Positions 59,439-64,000 of a DNA stretch of 64,000 nt are shown here, piece after piece (positions within the stretch are counted from its first letter, which is position 1; the number at the start of each line of letters is the position of its first letter). The notes beneath the pieces were generated by a model that was not told the DNA's origin, searched no databases, and worked only from the letters and a program-made list of their open reading frames with translations. The translations under genes and the position numbers were made by a program. The stretch is taken from positions 1-64,000 of the forward strand of contig NZ_JAEMXM010000017.1 of NCBI RefSeq assembly GCF_016482785.1, written 5' to 3'. This DNA comes from Paenibacillus alkalitolerans (GTDB lineage Bacteria > Bacillota > Bacilli > Paenibacillales > YIM-B00363).

Positions 59439-60572
59439 TTACTCGTTGATCAAATCTCCGGTATTGCGGATCAACGTTTCTACCTCGATATCCGCCTCCA
59501 GACGCGGGTAGTACTCGCTTCGCCATTTTTTCATCTCTTCAAGCGTAAGAATCCTTCTAAAATGCTGTCCGATATGAAATAAATCGGCTTTGTGTTTCTG
59601 AGTGCGCTTCAACATCTTCCTGAACCGGCGTTCCATCTCTTCGTCTAATTGTTGACGAATTTCGCCGGGGGACGGTTTCCCTTTCGTCTCCTCGATGCTG
59701 ATATATAGCGTTAATTTGGAGCGAAGCTTTGGTACGCCTCTCTCAATGAAAACTCTATTTTGCACCTCGGCATTGGTAACCTGAACGCTTGCTTTTTCCA
59801 GTACTTGAATGACCGCTCCTTGAAACTTGTTATTGAATATATTCACAAGAAGCGTCTCTCCCGAATCGAGCCGGTCGACCATCTTGCCGCCTGCGATCGT
59901 CGCCGAACCTCTCGATTCCAGCATTTCGTCATCCCCGATCCTTACGATCGCGACCATGTAGTCTTGGCTGGAAGAATGAATGGCGCGGTAAGCTTCCCAA
60001 AGACGCGTATTGGAAATATTCGGGGTCCATCCGGCGGTTTCGCTGAAAAAGTTGTAAAAGGTCGTACCGTCCTGCTCCACGCGTTCCCTTGTCGATTTCA
60101 ACAGCTTCACGATATCCGATTCGGTCACGGCGATAAACGATTTCGGGGCGATTTGCCGGGAGCGGATGACATATTCAAGTTCTTCGTTGATCCCCTTTTT
60201 GATCAAATCTATATGGAATATGACCAGCTTCAAATGCAGCAAGTCCAGATGGTTTTCCACATTCATCTGCACCTGTTGTATAGCTTCGCTCACTGTATCT
60301 CCTTCCGCGGACACCGTCCTGACGGTGTACTGCTGCCGCCCGGGCAAAGGGATTTGTAAAGCGACTCTAAAATCCTTCTCATCTCCCGGGGCAATCGCCA
60401 TCACAAGGGGAAGAGCCCGATGGTTGATATCTTTTATATCCCCGCAGCCGGTAGCCGCAATAATTAAGGCAACTAGAACGACATTTAAGCGCCGGAAGTA
60501 GGCAACCGGAGGTTGTCCGTGAAGAGGGCGTCTCGCACATCGGAGGCTTCGCAATATTTGCAGCAGGCTCAT
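59439..60572 (-). CDS. Spore germination lipoprotein, GerC family (operon 2)
   Basis: 377 residues, coupled to gerB by an ATGA overlap. The lipobox is AATGC at about residue 42, unusually far from the start. The first 24 residues (LRCARRPLHGQPPVAYFRRL region) are encoded by a copy of a dispersed repeat (60500-60546). The rest is normal GerC: DIKDINHRALPLVMAIAPGDE, VENHLDLLHLKLVIFHIDL, IAPKSFIAVTESD and RLEADIEVETLIRNTGD. The long leader may weaken export or be tolerated. Confidence 0.9.
   Translation of the reverse strand: MSLLQILRSLRCARRPLHGQPPVAYFRRLNVVLVALIIAATGCGDIKDINHRALPLVMAIAPGDEKDFRVALQIPLPGRQQYTVRTVSAEGDTVSEAIQQVQMNVENHLDLLHLKLVIFHIDLIKKGINEELEYVIRSRQIAPKSFIAVTESDIVKLLKSTRERVEQDGTTFYNFFSETAGWTPNISNTRLWEAYRAIHSSSQDYMVAIVRIGDDEMLESRGSATIAGGKMVDRLDSGETLLVNIFNNKFQGAVIQVLEKASVQVTNAEVQNRVFIERGVPKLRSKLTLYISIEETKGKPSPGEIRQQLDEEMERRFRKMLKRTQKHKADLFHIGQHFRRILTLEEMKKWRSEYYPRLEADIEVETLIRNTGDLINE
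60500..60546 (-). repeat. Dispersed palindromic repeat copy inside gerC
   Basis: On the plus strand AGGCAACCGGAGGTTGTCCG ... CGGAGG matches the layout and the palindromic core (CAACCGGAGGTTG) of the 46-bp units before fixB. Confidence 0.6.
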
Positions 60573-61633
60573 GTTTTTCTATCCTTTCTTAGCGTCCCGA
60601 TGATAAACACCCCTAATGGAACCGCAGTCATGCAGTACAGCCGCAGCGGTTGCGTCCAATCGATCAGCAGCTCCAAATCGTACCAAGTTTTTGTGAAGCG
60701 CGTTCCGACGAAAAGAAAAGCCGAAGTCAAAATTATCATCATCCGTTTCGGGAGCCGTGGCGCCAATTTATCGGAGATATGTCCGACGGACCAAATCATG
60801 ATAGATATATACAAAAACACGAAGATCATCGTGCAGACGGAATATATCATTGTGATCCTGTCGAATATAAGCCAAGGCACCTCGACGGAATCCATCGCTG
60901 CGATAACCGGAAAACGGAGCGTCGCGGCCGACTCGGATCCGTAGATTAAGACCGGCATATATACCGAATACAACAAAATAACGACGAAAACGCCCCACGC
61001 GCCGGCGATCCAGCGGATCCGGACGGGAGTTACCGCCGGAACGAAGCACAGGAACAAAAATCCCGCGTACAAAGTGAACGTCCGGTAATACTGGCGTTTG
61101 AACACAAATGAGAAAGAGCCGTCCCACAGCGGAAACAAATTGTTTACGTCGAACAGCTTCGCCGCCGTAAGCAGCGAAAAACAAACGAAGGGGATGCAAA
61201 AAGCCGCAATAATCAAGCTCGCGCGGAATATGGTTCGCAGACCGCACAAAGCCCCATATAACGCGATAATGATGAATAACAGAGTAATGAGCCATACGGG
61301 CGTTAGAGGCAAGAAAGTTATCGAAACCAATTCGGAATGGCCTCGGACCATAATGACGGCGCAAGAGAAAAACTGCATCGCCAAAGGAACAAACAAAACA
61401 AAGCTCCAAATCTTGCCCGTCGGGTTCACTATATCGATTGCGTCATGTTCCGGAAATTTGCGAAGTCCGCAAATAAGAAGAAGGAGGAAAGCGAGTTGGA
61501 TCAGCGCATTGATCGCCAAAGGCTGCCAGAATGCTCTGTCCGTGCCGTTCAACAAGTATTCCGGAAACAAAAAGAACGACATGCTGAGATGGATATAGAT
61601 GAACGTAACAGCCAGCGAAAGAGGCTTATTCAT
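60569..61633 (-). CDS. Spore germination permease, GerB family (operon 2)
   Basis: 354 residues and about ten hydrophobic helices: SLAVTFIYIHLSMSFFLFP, LINALIQLAFLLLLICGL-like segments and VVILLYSVYMPVLIYGS. The segment LTPVWLITLLFIIIALYGAL is typical of the family. Operon order here is A-B-C. The start overlaps the gerA end by 8 bp. It forms a second, separate germinant receptor. Confidence 0.88.
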   Translation of the reverse strand: MNKPLSLAVTFIYIHLSMSFFLFPEYLLNGTDRAFWQPLAINALIQLAFLLLLICGLRKFPEHDAIDIVNPTGKIWSFVLFVPLAMQFFSCAVIMVRGHSELVSITFLPLTPVWLITLLFIIIALYGALCGLRTIFRASLIIAAFCIPFVCFSLLTAAKLFDVNNLFPLWDGSFSFVFKRQYYRTFTLYAGFLFLCFVPAVTPVRIRWIAGAWGVFVVILLYSVYMPVLIYGSESAATLRFPVIAAMDSVEVPWLIFDRITMIYSVCTMIFVFLYISIMIWSVGHISDKLAPRLPKRMMIILTSAFLFVGTRFTKTWYDLELLIDWTQPLRLYCMTAVPLGVFIIGTLRKDRKT

Positions 61634-62954
61634 GTCTTGCGCCTCCCTCTGTCCAAGGTTCGGTATAGGGCTGCCCGACCGATGTTATGTGAGAAATGAA
61701 AATCGCGACAACGAGCAGCCCCGCAATAACGCCGAGAATACCGTAAAGGGCAGCCATCGCAAGAATAAAATATTTCGCCAAACGGACGAAGAAGGAAGCA
61801 TGGATGGTGATTAGCGCAAAGCTGGCAATCGTGGTGGCGGCCAAGACGATGATCAACAAATTGCTGATCAGCTCAGCTTGAACTACCGCTTCGCCTAGTA
61901 TAATCCCGCCGACCATTGTTATCGTCGTTCCTATATTGGACGGGAGCCGCTGTATCGCTTCCACGACCATTTCAATAATGATAAAGATCAAAATAACTTC
62001 GAATAGTGCGGGGTACGGAATACCGACCCTGCTCTGGGCGACGGATAGTGCCAATTGGATTTTTAACACATCCGGATTTACCGAGACGAGCGCCACATAC
62101 AATCCCGGGAGTATTAGTGCGGTAATGAAAGAAATGACACGGACGACACGTATGAAATACATGATCACATGCGGAAATTGCCGGTCGGCCGCAGAGCAAA
62201 ACATGTCGTACCAAACCTTCGGGAACACGAACGCGTACGGAAAGCCGTCAACGAACAGAATGATTCGCCCTCTCTTCAAGAAGTTAACGGCTTGAATCGG
62301 CAGCTCCGTCGATAAATATGTAGGAATCGGGTTCCACCAACGGTGCCCCATAATTTGCGCTAAATTTTGGAGGTTGTCCAGTTCAATATGTTCATTCAAT
62401 TGGAGCTGAGCGCCGAGATATTCCAACGTATGCTTATCCAGCTGGTCTTCCAGATAAAACATCGAGATTTCGCGTCTATGGTGTTTTCCGACCGTGAACC
62501 TCAGATGGATGAGCTTGTCGGTCTTTAATTTGTCACGCAGCATGCCGCCGTTCGTATGAATATCCTCTTGGAACGCATCGTGCGGCCCCATAAGTACGGT
62601 TTCTTGCTGCGGTTCCGACACGGAGCGATGGAGACTTGCGGGTACCGGTTCGAGCATAATTCTGAAACTGCCGTCCGTGCTGAAAGCGATCAGCTTTCCA
62701 TTCGTAACGGCTTTCTCGACATCGTGCGCGCTGAGCCCGGTTTTTCCCCCGATGCGTGCCGCCAGGTCTTCCAGCGTAGAAGGAACCGGCGCGCCTTGTG
62801 CCATACTCTGAAGCTGGAATAAGGTTTTCGAGAAGTCCATAAGCGTATCGAAACCGCAAAGCGACAGCTGCATTCCGCCGAGATGCACTTGTTTGATGAA
62901 GAAATCGCTGTTCTTGCTTTGAAGTTCGACCAATCTGGTCATTAAGTCATCCAT
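61626..62954 (-). CDS. Spore germination protein, GerA family (operon 2)
   Basis: 442 residues from ATG 62954, which has AGGTGA about 11 nt upstream; the longer GTG frame at 62984 lacks a ribosome site. Soluble N-terminal half, then the GerA core (GRIILFVDGFPYAFVFPKVW) and about five TM helices (VISFITALILPGLYVALVS, NIGTTITMVGGIILGEAVVQ). It is shorter than the operon 1 GerA (about 530), the missing part being N-terminal. It is the first gene of operon 2. Confidence 0.88.
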   Translation of the reverse strand: MDDLMTRLVELQSKNSDFFIKQVHLGGMQLSLCGFDTLMDFSKTLFQLQSMAQGAPVPSTLEDLAARIGGKTGLSAHDVEKAVTNGKLIAFSTDGSFRIMLEPVPASLHRSVSEPQQETVLMGPHDAFQEDIHTNGGMLRDKLKTDKLIHLRFTVGKHHRREISMFYLEDQLDKHTLEYLGAQLQLNEHIELDNLQNLAQIMGHRWWNPIPTYLSTELPIQAVNFLKRGRIILFVDGFPYAFVFPKVWYDMFCSAADRQFPHVIMYFIRVVRVISFITALILPGLYVALVSVNPDVLKIQLALSVAQSRVGIPYPALFEVILIFIIIEMVVEAIQRLPSNIGTTITMVGGIILGEAVVQAELISNLLIIVLAATTIASFALITIHASFFVRLAKYFILAMAALYGILGVIAGLLVVAIFISHITSVGQPYTEPWTEGGARHE

Positions 62955-63026
62955 TGTCCGCTTCACCTGACCATAATATGGCACAACGGCGCAACCATTA
63001 TTCCAACGGGTAAAGTGCGGAAAACA

Positions 63027-63057
63027 AAGGGCTCCGGCCTCAAGCGGCCGGAGCCTT
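63027..63057 (-). terminator. Terminator of the FAD oxidoreductase gene
   Basis: On the minus strand GGCTCCGGCC-GCTTGA-GGCCGGAGCC, then CTTTGTTTT. Confidence 0.75.
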
Positions 63058-63070
63058 TCATCTCTGCGGA

Positions 63071-64000
63071 TTAGGAAAGCAAGCCGTCAGGCCAGTGGGT
63101 TTCTATTCCTTGCCGCCGAATCAGTTCGAGGAAAGCTCCGAGATGTTCCTTGTTTTCTCGAACCTGGTGCGGCGTGACGCGGTTTAGTACGGAATATGCG
63201 GCTAAGTAACCGGCGGATTCGCCGATATTCCATTCCGTCGGATGCAATCGGTAGCATCCGTTCGTAATTTGTGTCGTTCCGATATTTTTGCATGCCGGCA
63301 GCATATTTTTCATTCGAACCGGCAGCAGCGCGCCCAACGGGATTTCAAAAGGCAAACTTGGAATGAAGAAGCCGCGGTTCGATTTAGTCGTTGTATGAAG
63401 ATCCAAGTGATAGCTTCCTACGCCGACGCTGTCTTCGTAACGGCGAATGCCTTGTTTGCCACGAACGTCCAAGCTGACGTCATTCTCCGTAATCGTATAC
63501 ACCGCTTTAATGCGGCGAGATTCGCGTATGTAAGGATGTTTGGCGAGACCGTCTTCCGTACCCAGCACGTCTTTGCGCAGTCTGATGCCGGGATAACCTC
63601 TTCCTCCGCCGGGGCGCGGCGCCTCGGTCTGCAGCCAATAAAGAAGAGACAGGCTCAATTGGCGTGCGCCCTTCAAGTGCTTTTCCCTTTCTTCCTCCGG
63701 AACCTCGTAAATAGGACCCAGAAAGTAATCGTTCAGGCTCCAGTTTATCAATGTAATATCGCTTTCGAACAAGCCGTTCGCAAACAAGGAGCGATCGATA
63801 ATTCTCCGGTATGTCCAATAGGGCATCGGGTTGCTACCGTCAGGCAAGAAAGTGATTTCTTTGACTTTGGCCGGATCGTTGAGGTCGCCCGTCTTCCAAC
63901 CGAACAAAGGAAATCGCGAGAAACCCGGAACGAACCCGCGCCAAAAATCATACTGCTCCGGTTTCTCGATCGTGAAGTCAGCGCCTTCAACGTAATCGAC
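63071..64000 (-). CDS. FAD-dependent oxidoreductase (FAD_oxidored family), 3' part
   Basis: Open to the window edge at 64000. About 310 C-terminal residues are visible. MFGWK at 63907 is internal, since the frame continues upstream (EKPEQYDFWRGFVPGFSRFP). C-terminal blocks such as SYHLDLHTTTKSNRGFFIPS, IPLGALLPVRMKNMLPACKN, IGTTQITNGCYRLHPTEWNI and GESAGYLAAY are those of the FAD_oxidored family, which often pairs with sugar or polysaccharide degradation in Paenibacillus. The N-terminal FAD-binding GxGxxG lies outside. The direction is towards the window interior. Confidence 0.85.
   Translation of the reverse strand, partial: VDYVEGADFTIEKPEQYDFWRGFVPGFSRFPLFGWKTGDLNDPAKVKEITFLPDGSNPMPYWTYRRIIDRSLFANGLFESDITLINWSLNDYFLGPIYEVPEEEREKHLKGARQLSLSLLYWLQTEAPRPGGGRGYPGIRLRKDVLGTEDGLAKHPYIRESRRIKAVYTITENDVSLDVRGKQGIRRYEDSVGVGSYHLDLHTTTKSNRGFFIPSLPFEIPLGALLPVRMKNMLPACKNIGTTQITNGCYRLHPTEWNIGESAGYLAAYSVLNRVTPHQVRENKEHLGAFLELIRRQGIETHWPDGLLS

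Noticed and set aside
1-64000. tRNA, rRNA or insertion-sequence genes
   Set aside because: No cloverleaf with GTTCRANNC box, no rRNA segment, and no transposase-like frame with terminal inverted repeats was seen. Confidence is limited without a covariance search.

Overview
The window comes from an endospore-forming Firmicute, most likely of the family Paenibacillaceae (Paenibacillus or Cohnella type). The evidence is two gerA-type germination operons, CotF-like coat proteins, a YhcN/YlaJ-type spore lipoprotein, an S-layer homology (SLH) remnant, large secreted multi-domain glycanases, frequent TTG/GTG starts behind strong AGGAGG-type Shine-Dalgarno sites, and mid-range GC content. No rRNA or tRNA gene, CRISPR array, insertion sequence or intact prophage was seen.

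0-9.2 kb: decayed rhamnogalacturonan acetylesterase and SLH genes; a TerC metal exporter under a yybP-ykoY (Mn2+) riboswitch that is followed by two near-duplicate terminators; a divergent HTH regulator; a three-gene VWA - PP2C phosphatase - kinase operon of the TerY-P/YegI-K-L type; and a secreted beta-propeller protein. 9.2-17.2 kb: a secreted GH30 glycanase behind two LacI-type operators, an ABM-like protein divergent from a WYL regulator plus a TfoX-C protein, an internally deleted copy of the beta-propeller gene, a short transcription unit with a 27-codon ORF, and a BCS1/YjoB-like AAA ATPase. 17.3-27.3 kb: a very large DUF4011-helicase-nuclease-DUF3320 protein (defence candidate), a Kef-type antiporter, and a stand-alone hypX gene behind a cyclic-di-GMP-I riboswitch.

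27.3-33.7 kb: a secreted protein, a BcrA-type ABC transporter and a two-component system in one operon. The small membrane-protein operon beyond it faces the opposite way. The two upstream regions share an identical 20-bp element followed by 11-bp-phased repeats, which suggests a common response regulator. A cyclase gene with a late frameshift follows. 33.9-40.5 kb: udk and a full fructose PTS operon (fruR, fruK, IIBC, IIA, HPr, Enzyme I). 40.5-50.5 kb: an iron-type alcohol dehydrogenase, two coat proteins, a GT61 glycosyltransferase pair, germination operon 1 (A-C-B) and a CE4 deacetylase.

50.5-64 kb: a DUF3990 (ADP-ribosyltransferase-like) gene with an overlapping partner; fixABCX, with tandem repeats just upstream of fixA and fixB; a 4 x 81-bp repeat array; an orphan NMT1-type binding lipoprotein with a Rieske oxygenase; a YhcN/YlaJ lipoprotein; germination operon 2 (A-B-C, minus strand); and the 3' part of an FAD-dependent oxidoreductase that runs off the end. 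The most interesting points are riboswitch-controlled hypX without other hyp genes, the shared 20-bp/11-bp-phased control element, the leader-peptide RNA before the AAA ATPase, the TerY-P triad, and the repeats around fixAB that recur inside gerC.
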